This document shows positions 25,262-32,026 of a stretch of 32,026 bases of DNA, one piece after another. Position 1 is the stretch's first letter. Every line of letters begins with the position of its first letter. The stretch lies in assembly GCA_019247895.1 (NCBI GenBank), contig JAFBAF010000260.1:1-32026 (forward strand). The letters are read 5' to 3'. Both the position numbers and the translations under genes were made by a program. The notes under the pieces were generated by a model. It made no database searches. It saw only the letters and a list, made by a program, of their open reading frames with translations, and was not told where the DNA came from. The stretch is from Parafilimonas sp. (GTDB lineage: Bacteria > Bacteroidota > Bacteroidia > Chitinophagales > Chitinophagaceae).

Positions 25262-25843
25262 ATGAATTTGAAACAGGGCTTACAGTTGAAAGATGAAAAA
25301 TCGCTTGTAAATGGCTGCATTAACAATGACCGCTTTTTTCAAAATCAATTGTATAAAATTTTTGTTGCAAGAATGATGGGTGTTTGCCTTCGGTATGCGC
25401 AAACAAGAGAAGACGCAGAAGATATTTTGCAGGAAGGTTTTATGCAGGTTTTTTGCTGTATTGAACAGTTTAAGTTTAAAAGTTCACTGGAAGCATGGAT
25501 GAAAAAAATATTTATAAACTGTGCATTACAAAAACTGAGAAAAAAAGAAAACAGTTATTCATTTATAAGCATCCATTGTTTAACAGAAACAGCCTCAACA
25601 CTATATATCGAACCTGATACAATTGACCTGAAAAAATTAATTCAGTGCATACAAAATTTACCGGTGGTTAGCCGGCTGGTTTTTAACTTATATGTGTTTG
25701 AAGGGTTTAAGCACAAGGAAATTGCGGAGATGCTTAATATATCGGAAGGCACTTCAAAATCGAATTTATTTGATGCGCGACAAAATTTAAAGAAGCAATT
25801 AATTGAGTTTGATATTTCGAAAAAAACGGTAGCACATGGATAA
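25262..25843 (+). CDS. ECF-type RNA polymerase sigma factor
   Basis: A 193-residue sigma-70 family group IV protein. Region 2 spans about 25-95 with CLRYAQTREDAEDILQEGF and a following FKFKSSLEAWMKKIFINCAL. Region 4 spans about 125-180 with LPVVSRLVFNLYVFEGFKHK, EIAEMLNISEGTSKSNL and a final ARQNLKKQL. Its stop overlaps the start of the next gene by 8 nt (ATGGATAA), marking the downstream membrane protein as its partner. Whether the partner acts as anti-sigma is inferred. Confidence 0.92.
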   Translation: MNLKQGLQLKDEKSLVNGCINNDRFFQNQLYKIFVARMMGVCLRYAQTREDAEDILQEGFMQVFCCIEQFKFKSSLEAWMKKIFINCALQKLRKKENSYSFISIHCLTETASTLYIEPDTIDLKKLIQCIQNLPVVSRLVFNLYVFEGFKHKEIAEMLNISEGTSKSNLFDARQNLKKQLIEFDISKKTVAHG

Positions 25844-27146
25844 AAATTTACCTGATAATATTGATAAATTTTTTTTAGATAACCTGCAGGATTTTGGAGA
25901 AGAGCCAATAAACGACATTTGGACTGAAATTGATAAACGATTACCTGAGCAACAACAAAAAGAAAAATCTTTTGCCTGGAAGATGTTAGGTTTAAGTACT
26001 GCCGCAGTTTTAATCGGTTTATTACTGCCTTTTATTCTTAATGATGTTTTTCTGCACCCAAAAAAATACAATGAAAAATATGTTGGTAATAAAACAGACC
26101 ACCTTATTGTGAAGCCAGATAAATCAGTCTCGAACCATGATCATTTAACAACAGGCGGTTTTAAGAATTTTTTTTCTAGAAAGTTTGAAAACAACATTGA
26201 TGGTATTAGAAGCCTTGATAATGTCAGTAATATATTTCACAAACACTTTTTCAAAAACGCTGATTCGATAGCTATTGTTAGCAATTTATTTTTTCCGGAT
26301 ATATCACGTTTAAATCAATTTGATCCCTCAACAAATAAGCTAAGAGAAAGTGTAGTTAATGATGACATAGCAAGTTTTAATCAAAATCCTTCGAACACAA
26401 CATCCAATGTGATTTCCTTATCCATCAACAAACAAAAAGTGGAAGTGATTCCTTTCTTTTCCGTCGACCATATTTCCGGCAGGTTTATAGAACAGTACGA
26501 GTTTGATCATGAAGACAAGAATGATTATAACAATCGTGAGAAGCCTGATATGTCGTTCACAGGCGGCTTGCTGGTTGCATATAAAATAAATAAAAAATTG
26601 GCTTTAACATCGGGAGTTTCTGTATCTAAATCTGCGGTTGCGATATCATCGACCGCTGTAAACGCCTTAAAAGATGCCAATGGTGTTTATAAGTTTAAGC
26701 TGGCTACGTCTTACGGCTTCGCGGAAATTTCCAAAACTGGCGTTACACCAACAGCGGGAGATTCGCTTTTTGTTTCTAATGGTATGATGCAGTTGAATTA
26801 TATTTCATTCCCTGTATTGCTTAATTACAATTTTGGTAGTAAGAAAATGAATTGGAGCGTTCATGCCGGTATTGCACTAAACAAAGTGATGAGCGATAAA
26901 GTGCAGGTTGAATATACAATCAACAATAATGATGATAACGAAACCGTAAATAAAATCGAAGGGGTAAAAAGAATATTTTTTACATTGAATACAGGTGTTG
27001 AAGCAAAGTATTCCATAACTCGTTCTATAGCTCTGGGCCTGAGCCCTGAATTAAGATATGGTATTAACTCCATCAACAAAGGAACACCTGTAAAAACTTA
27101 TCCGATTAATTATGGTTTGGCAGCAAATATTCATATTAACTTGTAA
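25836..27146 (+). CDS. One-TM protein with C-terminal beta-barrel-like domain, putative regulator of the ECF sigma factor
   Basis: A 436-residue protein. Residues 1-45 are charged and cytoplasmic-like (DKFFLDNLQDFGEEPINDIW, ending in LPEQQQKEKS). One strong TM helix follows at about 47-67 (AWKMLGLSTAAVLIGLLLPF). A long Asn/Ser/Lys-rich linker runs to about 225, then a strand-rich C-terminus (GGLLVAYKINKKLALTSGVS, MQLNYISFPVLLNYNFGSKK, YSITRSIALGLSPELRYGIN) ends in NIHINL, like outer-membrane porin-family barrels. Sigma plus one-TM partner pairs are common in Bacteroidota. No signal peptide is visible, so how a barrel domain would reach the outer membrane is unclear. Confidence 0.75.
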   Translation: MDKNLPDNIDKFFLDNLQDFGEEPINDIWTEIDKRLPEQQQKEKSFAWKMLGLSTAAVLIGLLLPFILNDVFLHPKKYNEKYVGNKTDHLIVKPDKSVSNHDHLTTGGFKNFFSRKFENNIDGIRSLDNVSNIFHKHFFKNADSIAIVSNLFFPDISRLNQFDPSTNKLRESVVNDDIASFNQNPSNTTSNVISLSINKQKVEVIPFFSVDHISGRFIEQYEFDHEDKNDYNNREKPDMSFTGGLLVAYKINKKLALTSGVSVSKSAVAISSTAVNALKDANGVYKFKLATSYGFAEISKTGVTPTAGDSLFVSNGMMQLNYISFPVLLNYNFGSKKMNWSVHAGIALNKVMSDKVQVEYTINNNDDNETVNKIEGVKRIFFTLNTGVEAKYSITRSIALGLSPELRYGINSINKGTPVKTYPINYGLAANIHINL

Positions 27147-27296
27147 AGATTATTGTGCGGCAAGTCATATACTGCAATTATCTTTTATGGTAAGCCTTTT
27201 TTAGTACAACTCCTTTTTTTGCATAAGCAATCACGGGTAAGCCAGTTAGATATTAATGTCATTTTCAAATTCAATGAATACTAAAAAGAAAATTAT

Positions 27297-28025
27297 TTGA
27301 ACTATATTGGAAGGTACATTATTATGCTGGCAGGCATTTTTACAAAGCCCGAAAATTTAAAAGTTTATTGGAAAGAGTTTTTGCATCAGTGCGTTGAAAT
27401 TGGGTTTCGCTCCCTTCCCATCGTCAGCATTATATCGGTTTTCTTAGGTGCAGTATCAACGTTACAAACATCATATCAGTTAAAGAGCCCGCTTATTCCA
27501 AAATCAACTATTGCAAAAGTTGTCAGAGATAGTGTTATACTTGAATTTTCACCAACATTAATAAGCATTGTTTTAGCAGGCGTTATCGGCAGCAGGATTG
27601 CAGGAGAACTTGGCAATATGCGTGTTTCTGAGCAGATTGATGCATTAGAAATGATGGGGATAAATACAAAGAGTTATCTTATTCTTCCAAAGATGACTGC
27701 CGCTTTGCTCATGGTACCATGCCTCGTAATAATATCAATAATGCTTGCCATTTTTGGAGGAAGGGAAGTAGGAAGCTTATTAGGAATTATAGCAACTCAT
27801 ACTTTCGATGCAGGCTTAAGAAGCAAACTAAATTTCTCTGACATATGCTTCTCATTATCCAAAGCCTTTACGTTTGCATTTATCATTAGCACGGTACCTG
27901 CATATTTCGGATATTATGTTGTAGGCGGTTCAATTAATATTGGAAGAGCAAGTACTAAAGCTGTAATAGTAAGCTGCATTCTCATTTTGATCTTCGATTA
28001 TGTATTGGCTTCGTTGTTGCTTTAA
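27297..28025 (+). CDS. MlaE/YrbE-type ABC transporter permease, solitary
   Basis: A 242-residue MlaE-family membrane permease of the MCE lipid transport type. It has about five TM helices and family motifs: the amphipathic start IGRYIIML...FTKPEN, LGAVSTLQTSY, DSVILEFSPTLISIVLAG, IGSRIAGELGNMRVSEQIDA, LEMMGINTKSYLILPKM, and a C-terminal GGSINIGRASTKAVIVSC. The frame starts at a TTG overlapping the TGA of an eight-codon ORF; the first in-frame ATG (27324) would remove the conserved IGRY start. No MlaF ATPase or MlaD/MCE gene follows, unlike canonical operons. Confidence 0.85.
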   Translation: MNYIGRYIIMLAGIFTKPENLKVYWKEFLHQCVEIGFRSLPIVSIISVFLGAVSTLQTSYQLKSPLIPKSTIAKVVRDSVILEFSPTLISIVLAGVIGSRIAGELGNMRVSEQIDALEMMGINTKSYLILPKMTAALLMVPCLVIISIMLAIFGGREVGSLLGIIATHTFDAGLRSKLNFSDICFSLSKAFTFAFIISTVPAYFGYYVVGGSINIGRASTKAVIVSCILILIFDYVLASLLL

Positions 28026-28123
28026 TTTAGCAAAAGAAATTTTAATATTGAGTACAGAAGATTTGATAGTTTATTTCTCCTGCCCCGGTTTAGCTGATAT
28101 ACTATATAAAATGACAAACGTGT

Positions 28124-29653
28124 ATGTTAAAAAATAATTTGAAATTGACTCATTTTGTTTTGCTAATGAGTATGCTTAATTTTTTATTATTCCATTTTCC
28201 TTTTTATGTTTTTGTTTTTAAAAACGTTGATTATAAAAGCTTGAACGGCATTATTATTATTACCAGTTTAATTATTTTAATGCTGGTTGTAAATGCCTTT
28301 GCTTTTTACCTGATATTTTTTCTGTCACGTTTCGTTGGAAAATTTTTATTGGTCTTATTCTTTATTCTAAATGCAATTGCAGTTTACTTTATTAATACCT
28401 ATGGTGTTATAATAGATGAGAGTATGATAGGTAATGTACTCAATACTAATTACCAGGAAGCCAGCAGTTTTTTTTCTATAAAAATAATCTTGTACATTAT
28501 TTTATTAGGTGTTGTTCCCGCCATTTATATCATTAAAACCAAAATTATAAAAGAACCATTCAGGCGGTTTTTAATCACCTTTTCAATTGCTCTCTTATTT
28601 ATCCTGATAATGGTATTTGCAAATGCGAGCAATTGGTTATGGATTGATAAAAATTCAAAAACATTAGGCGGGCTTGCTATGCCCTGGTCCTACACCGTAA
28701 ACATTCCACTTTTTTATATTCACAAGCACCAAAAAAATGAAAAAGAAATTTTATTACCGAATGCTACTATAAAAGATAACCAGAAATCTGTTGTAGTGTT
28801 AGTGATAGGTGAATCTGCAAGGAGTGAAAATTTTTCTTTGTATGGATATAATAAAAATACCAATCCATTGCTTTCCAAAATACCTAATGTATTTCATTTT
28901 AATGCTACATCATGCGGCACGTATACCACGGCAGGTGTAAAATGCATTTTAGAACCTAACAGTAGTGATAAGCTATATGAAATTTTACCCAATTACTTAT
29001 ACAGAAATAATGCAGAGGTTATTTGGAGAACAACAAACTGGGGACAACCGCCACTACATATAAAAAATTATATGGACAAAGATTCTTTACAATCAAATTG
29101 TAAAGGCAAAGATTGTGATTACGATGAAATTCTTTTGAATGGATTAAAAGAACAAATATTAGCCAGCAAAAAAAATAAAATATTGGTAATACTGCATACA
29201 AGTACCAGTCACGGACCTGCATACAGCAAAAAATACCCGCCTCAATTTGAAACCTTTAAACCTGTTTGTAATAGTGTTGAATTAGGAAAGTGTTCTCATG
29301 AAGCATTGATCAATGCTTATGACAATACCATCGTTTATACTGATTACATTTTATCAAAGATTATTGATGATTTAAAACAATTGAAAGAGTATAACAGCGC
29401 AATGATTTTTGTTTCAGACCATGGTGAATCTTTGGGAGAAAAAAATCTTTATACGCATGGATTACCTTTAAGTTTGGCTCCCAAAGAACAATATGATATT
29501 CCTTTTATTGTTTGGGTATCTGATAGTTCAAAACAACTAAAGCCTCTTGAAACAGTTAATCAAAACTATGTGTTTCATAGTGTCCTGAATTTTTTACACA
29601 TACAAAGTCCTGTTTATAATGAAGAACTGAACATTTTTAAAGAGAAGCGATGA
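28124..29653 (+). CDS. EptA-like phosphoethanolamine transferase (sulfatase superfamily)
   Basis: A 509-residue inner-membrane enzyme with about five N-terminal TM helices (residues 10-175) and a periplasmic alkaline-phosphatase-fold domain. VLVIGESARSENFSLYGYNK is the metal-binding motif. The catalytic Thr268 lies in SCGTYTTAGVKC between Cys264 and Cys274, spaced as the disulfide pair around the nucleophile of EptA/MCR enzymes. HTSTSHGPAYSKKYP, FVSDHGESLGE and YTHGLPLSLAP hold further metal and substrate residues. These enzymes add phosphoethanolamine to lipid A or other envelope glycans; the acceptor here is not known. No PmrAB-type regulator is adjacent. Confidence 0.9.
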   Translation: MLKNNLKLTHFVLLMSMLNFLLFHFPFYVFVFKNVDYKSLNGIIIITSLIILMLVVNAFAFYLIFFLSRFVGKFLLVLFFILNAIAVYFINTYGVIIDESMIGNVLNTNYQEASSFFSIKIILYIILLGVVPAIYIIKTKIIKEPFRRFLITFSIALLFILIMVFANASNWLWIDKNSKTLGGLAMPWSYTVNIPLFYIHKHQKNEKEILLPNATIKDNQKSVVVLVIGESARSENFSLYGYNKNTNPLLSKIPNVFHFNATSCGTYTTAGVKCILEPNSSDKLYEILPNYLYRNNAEVIWRTTNWGQPPLHIKNYMDKDSLQSNCKGKDCDYDEILLNGLKEQILASKKNKILVILHTSTSHGPAYSKKYPPQFETFKPVCNSVELGKCSHEALINAYDNTIVYTDYILSKIIDDLKQLKEYNSAMIFVSDHGESLGEKNLYTHGLPLSLAPKEQYDIPFIVWVSDSSKQLKPLETVNQNYVFHSVLNFLHIQSPVYNEELNIFKEKR

Positions 29654-29825
29654 GTGAGGCGGAAGAAGCCTTTAAAATAGCTGCATAAACAGTAAAGATG
29701 ATTATATAAATAATCAACAACAAATTCGCAAAGAGTGCTTGATACAGTCATTAAAGCTAATGAAGAATACACATAGTGTTGATAAATGCTGAAAACAGCA
29801 TTTTAATTGTAAAGTGGTGTAAGTA

Positions 29826-29855
29826 AACAAGGATTACAGCTTTGTAATCCTTGTT
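29826..29855 (-). terminator. Terminator of tRNA-Asp
   Basis: A perfect 13-bp inverted repeat (29826-29838 with 29843-29855) around loop GCTT lies 4 nt downstream of the tRNA 3' end, and the minus strand continues with a T-containing tail. It could also end the rightward EptA transcript. Confidence 0.7.
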
Positions 29856-29858
29856 AAG

Positions 29859-29932
29859 CGGACCGGACGGGACTCGAACCCGCGACCTCCGCCGTGACAG
29901 GGCGGCATTCTAACCAACTGAACTACCGATCC
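29859..29932 (-). tRNA. tRNA-Asp (GTC)
   Basis: A 74-nt cloverleaf on the minus strand. The acceptor GGATCGG pairs with CCGGTCC (one wobble). The D arm has AGTTGGTTA in its loop. The anticodon stem CCGCC/GGCGG encloses CTGTCAC, giving anticodon GTC. The T arm is GCGGG-TTCGAGT-CCCGT. The discriminator is G, the Asp identity base. The CCA end is not encoded. A consensus promoter lies just upstream and a hairpin terminator downstream. Confidence 0.97.
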
Positions 29933-29947
29933 TTAAAATTCGGGATG

Positions 29948-29980
29948 CAAATATAGGGGTCTGCCCTCTTTTCCGGCAAA
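29948..29980 (-). promoter_or_regulatory. Bacteroidota-type promoter of tRNA-Asp
   Basis: On the minus strand, TTTG (29980-29977), a 21-nt spacer and TATATTTG (29955-29948) match the consensus. The -7 box ends 15 nt before the mature tRNA 5' end. Confidence 0.7.
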
Positions 29981-30140
29981 TCTTTTTAAATAAAAATTCT
30001 TTATTGTTTTTAAATAATTATCGCCAAATGTATTTGTGTACGCTGTTATTCGAACGGGGTAATTCCATGCTTAATGTTTTTACTTTATCAATTCTCATTT
30101 AAAAAATCTCTCTTACTTTTACGCCCCAACTAATTAAAAT

Positions 30141-31112
30141 ATGCCGCAGTATCCTAACAGGCAGTTTCTTGATTTTGAGCAGCCGATAAAAGATTTATAT
30201 GAGCAGATTGATCAAACAAAAAAACTGGCTGATAAAAATTCCAAAATAGATTACTCGCAAACTATTCAGCAGTTAGAAGCATCTGTTCTTGAAAAAAGAA
30301 AAAATATAACGGAACATCTTACGCCATGGCAGCGGGTGCAGTTAAGCCGTCATCCTGATCGTCCGTATACTTTAAAATACATTGAAAAAATTGCAACCAA
30401 CTTCATCGAAATACATGGCGACCGTAATGTAAAAGATGATAAAGCAATGGTTGGCGGATTGGGTGAAATTGACGGGCAAACGGTAATGCTCATCGGCCAG
30501 CAAAAAGGCATCAACACAAAAACACGCCAGCTTCGCAATTTTGGAATGGCCAATCCTGAAGGCTACCGCAAAGCATTGCGTTTAATGAAGATTGCAGAAA
30601 AATTCAATAAGCCAATTATTACATTAATTGATACTCCCGGCGCTTATCCGGGCATGGAAGCAGAAGAGCGTGGGCAAGGTGAAGCCATTGCACGTAATAT
30701 TTATGAAATGATGCGTTTGCGTGTGCCTGTTATCTGTTGCATTATTGGTGAAGGCGCCAGCGGCGGCGCATTGGGCATTGGTGTTGGTGATAAAATTTTA
30801 ATGATGGAAAATGCGTGGTATACCGTTATCTCTCCTGAAAACTGCAGCACAATTTTATGGAGAAGCTGGGAGAAAAAAGAAGTAGCAGCAGAGCAATTAA
30901 AATTGACAGCAACTGATATGCAGGGCTTTGGTTTGGTTGATGAAATTGTTCCTGAACCGGATGGCGGCGCACACTGGGATTATACCAAAGCTGCTGAAAT
31001 TTTAAAATCACATATTATTAAAGCGTTGAATGAATTAAGAGATATCAATCCTGATAAACGCATACAAATGCGCATTGAAAAATTTGGAAAGATGGGGCAT
31101 TGGAAAGAGTAA
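30141..31112 (+). CDS. accA: Acetyl-CoA carboxylase carboxyltransferase subunit alpha
   Basis: A 323-residue subunit that, with AccD, moves the carboxyl group from biotin to acetyl-CoA to make malonyl-CoA. The N-terminal helix region [20 protein letters not shown], then [81 protein letters not shown] and [11 protein letters not shown] are all family signatures. Length is typical and both ends are intact. It stands alone; no other acc gene is in the window. Confidence 0.97.
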   Translation: MPQYPNRQFLDFEQPIKDLYEQIDQTKKLADKNSKIDYSQTIQQLEASVLEKRKNITEHLTPWQRVQLSRHPDRPYTLKYIEKIATNFIEIHGDRNVKDDKAMVGGLGEIDGQTVMLIGQQKGINTKTRQLRNFGMANPEGYRKALRLMKIAEKFNKPIITLIDTPGAYPGMEAEERGQGEAIARNIYEMMRLRVPVICCIIGEGASGGALGIGVGDKILMMENAWYTVISPENCSTILWRSWEKKEVAAEQLKLTATDMQGFGLVDEIVPEPDGGAHWDYTKAAEILKSHIIKALNELRDINPDKRIQMRIEKFGKMGHWKE

Positions 31113-31145
31113 ATATTTATATTAAATTGAATCAACCGAACTGCA

Positions 31146-31228
31146 CGTCATTTCCGCGAAAGCGGAAATCTCATTATCAACAACTATAGATCAAAATCAT
31201 GAGATGCTCAACCAAGTTGAGCATGACG
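31146..31228. repeat. Compound palindromic repeat (83 bp) between accA and a T9SS cargo gene
   Basis: The element is bounded by CGTCA (31146-31150) and TGACG (31224-31228). Inside are a 7-bp hairpin TTTCCGC/GCGGAAA with GAAA loop (31151-31168), an inverted pair ATCTCAT (31168-31174) / ATGAGAT (31199-31205), and a 9-bp hairpin ATGCTCAAC/GTTGAGCAT (31204-31224). Nested symmetry suggests a REP/MITE-like mobile repeat able to fold as a multi-branch structure. It contains no ORF. Confidence 0.7.
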
Positions 31229-31253
31229 AATCGAGTTACGACAGACATTAGAA

Positions 31254-32026
31254 CTATTGCTTCACCAACTTAATCCTGTAAACTGTATTTGCTGTTCTTA
31301 CTTCAATAAAATATAAACCCGCAGCTAAATTGTACGTTGGAATTTTAATAGTGCTTTGTGCGCTTGTATTGGCAATGCGTTCTACTATTCTGCCAACAAT
31401 ATTATACACCGTTATTTGTTTTATCTGATCTGTTCCCTGCTCAATATTTACATAAGTATTTGCAGGATTCGGATACATCAGCGGCGATGTTACATTCACT
31501 ATTTTCACATTCGCAATTGGTGAATAACTGATCTTGCCATCCTTATCAACGATCTTCAACCTATAATAACTTGTACCCGCCAACGGATGATAATCTGTAC
31601 TGCTGTAATTCTGCGTAAACTCACCATTATTTTCAGCATAAATTGTATCAACGCTTTGATAGTTCCAGAAATCTTTTGTGCGTTCAACAATAAAATAATT
31701 GGTGTTTGTTTCTCTTGTTGTGGTCCAATCTAAATCAACTGTTTTATTTAATGTAAGACTTGCAGTAAAGCTGATCAATTTCACTGCAAGCACTCCGCCC
31801 AAACTGTAATTATCTACATGCGCCGTTGAAAGGACGGTATTATCATGACTCGTTATTGCAAGACCAGCATAAACCGGCGAACCATTTCCAAAACCCGCAT
31901 CAACCGTATTGCCAACTTTTGTCCACGTTAAACCATCAGGAGAAACATAAGCTGTATAAGTTGATCCACTTATAACAAGCTTCAACCAATATGGCGCTTT
32001 AATATTTGATGTTGTGTTTGTGTTGT
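31254..32026 (-). CDS. C-terminal part of a T9SS-secreted protein (runs off the right edge)
   Basis: The minus-strand frame is open from the right edge to a stop at 31254; residues upstream of an internal TTG (NTNTTSNIKAPYWL) continue the domain, so the true start lies outside the window. The visible part has a lectin-like beta-sandwich segment (LKLVISGSTYTAYVSPDGLT followed by WTKVG), then a fibronectin-like region (VKLISFTASLTLNKTVDLDW), and a C-terminal type A type IX sorting domain, YPNPANTYVNIEQ through GLYFIEVRTANTVYRIKLVKQ. The protein is therefore exported across the outer membrane by the T9SS and probably attached to the surface or released. Catalytic content is unknown. Confidence 0.85.
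   Translation of the reverse strand, partial: NTNTTSNIKAPYWLKLVISGSTYTAYVSPDGLTWTKVGNTVDAGFGNGSPVYAGLAITSHDNTVLSTAHVDNYSLGGVLAVKLISFTASLTLNKTVDLDWTTTRETNTNYFIVERTKDFWNYQSVDTIYAENNGEFTQNYSSTDYHPLAGTSYYRLKIVDKDGKISYSPIANVKIVNVTSPLMYPNPANTYVNIEQGTDQIKQITVYNIVGRIVERIANTSAQSTIKIPTYNLAAGLYFIEVRTANTVYRIKLVKQ

Noticed and set aside
28913-28945. Mobile colistin-resistance (MCR) gene
   Set aside because: The catalytic Thr/Cys motif is shared by the whole EptA family; base composition and neighbours are chromosomal, with no mobile-element signs.
29650-29688. Twelve-codon ORF (MSEAEEAFKIAA) overlapping the EptA-like stop
   Set aside because: Too short to support, with no promoter or domain; probably chance.
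29859-29932. tRNA-Asp as an integration site
   Set aside because: No integrase gene, no direct repeat of the tRNA 3' end in the flanks and no foreign cargo nearby.

Overview
The window reads as a chromosomal segment of a Bacteroidota bacterium, most likely a Chitinophagaceae-like member (taxonomy is inference). The evidence is AT-rich DNA, no clear Shine-Dalgarno sequences before starts, several copies of the Bacteroidota promoter pattern (TTG, 17-21 nt, TAnnTTTG), a type IX secretion C-terminal domain at the right edge, a gene set for a Gram-negative envelope (YidC, KdsB, MlaE-like permease, EptA-like transferase) and many small secreted or beta-barrel proteins. I see no phage, IS, integrase or CRISPR array.

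Layout. 1-5609 is a leftward block: a truncated gene, a CBS-pair protein, two tandem paralogous secreted proteins, the insertase YidC with its own promoter, and the NAD(P)HX repair enzyme. 5745-10777 holds a small secreted protein, a leftward MFS transporter and a rightward unit dapB / TPR histidine kinase / NarL-type regulator, with one base between dapB and the kinase. 10774-16757 is mainly leftward: a barrel-like protein, the rightward DUF2520 oxidoreductase, ornithine aminotransferase, an LTxxQ-type small protein, a fold-III arginine decarboxylase, L20, L35 and YajQ. rpmI-rplT lacks infC upstream and has its own promoter and a structured leader. 16918-22095 holds a Trp/Tyr-repeat lipoprotein with Asn/Gln-rich tails, a class A beta-lactamase-like hydrolase and the overlapping kdsB / omega-amidase / nagA operon.

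22292-32026 holds a PepSY-like protein, a secreted barrel protein, a membrane-anchored PHP-like protein, an ECF sigma factor overlapping a one-TM plus barrel partner, a lone MlaE-type permease, an EptA-like phosphoethanolamine transferase, tRNA-Asp, accA, a compound palindromic repeat and the C-terminal part of a T9SS cargo protein.

The window is mostly housekeeping and envelope genes. Its most interesting parts are small: a palindromic repeat inserted in frame into the omega-amidase gene, a second compound palindrome near accA, the folded leader of rpmI-rplT, the sigma/trans-envelope pair, and a solitary MlaE permease whose TTG start overlaps the stop of an eight-codon upstream ORF. I found no convincing wholly new multi-gene system. 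No intergenic gap exceeds about 300 bases.
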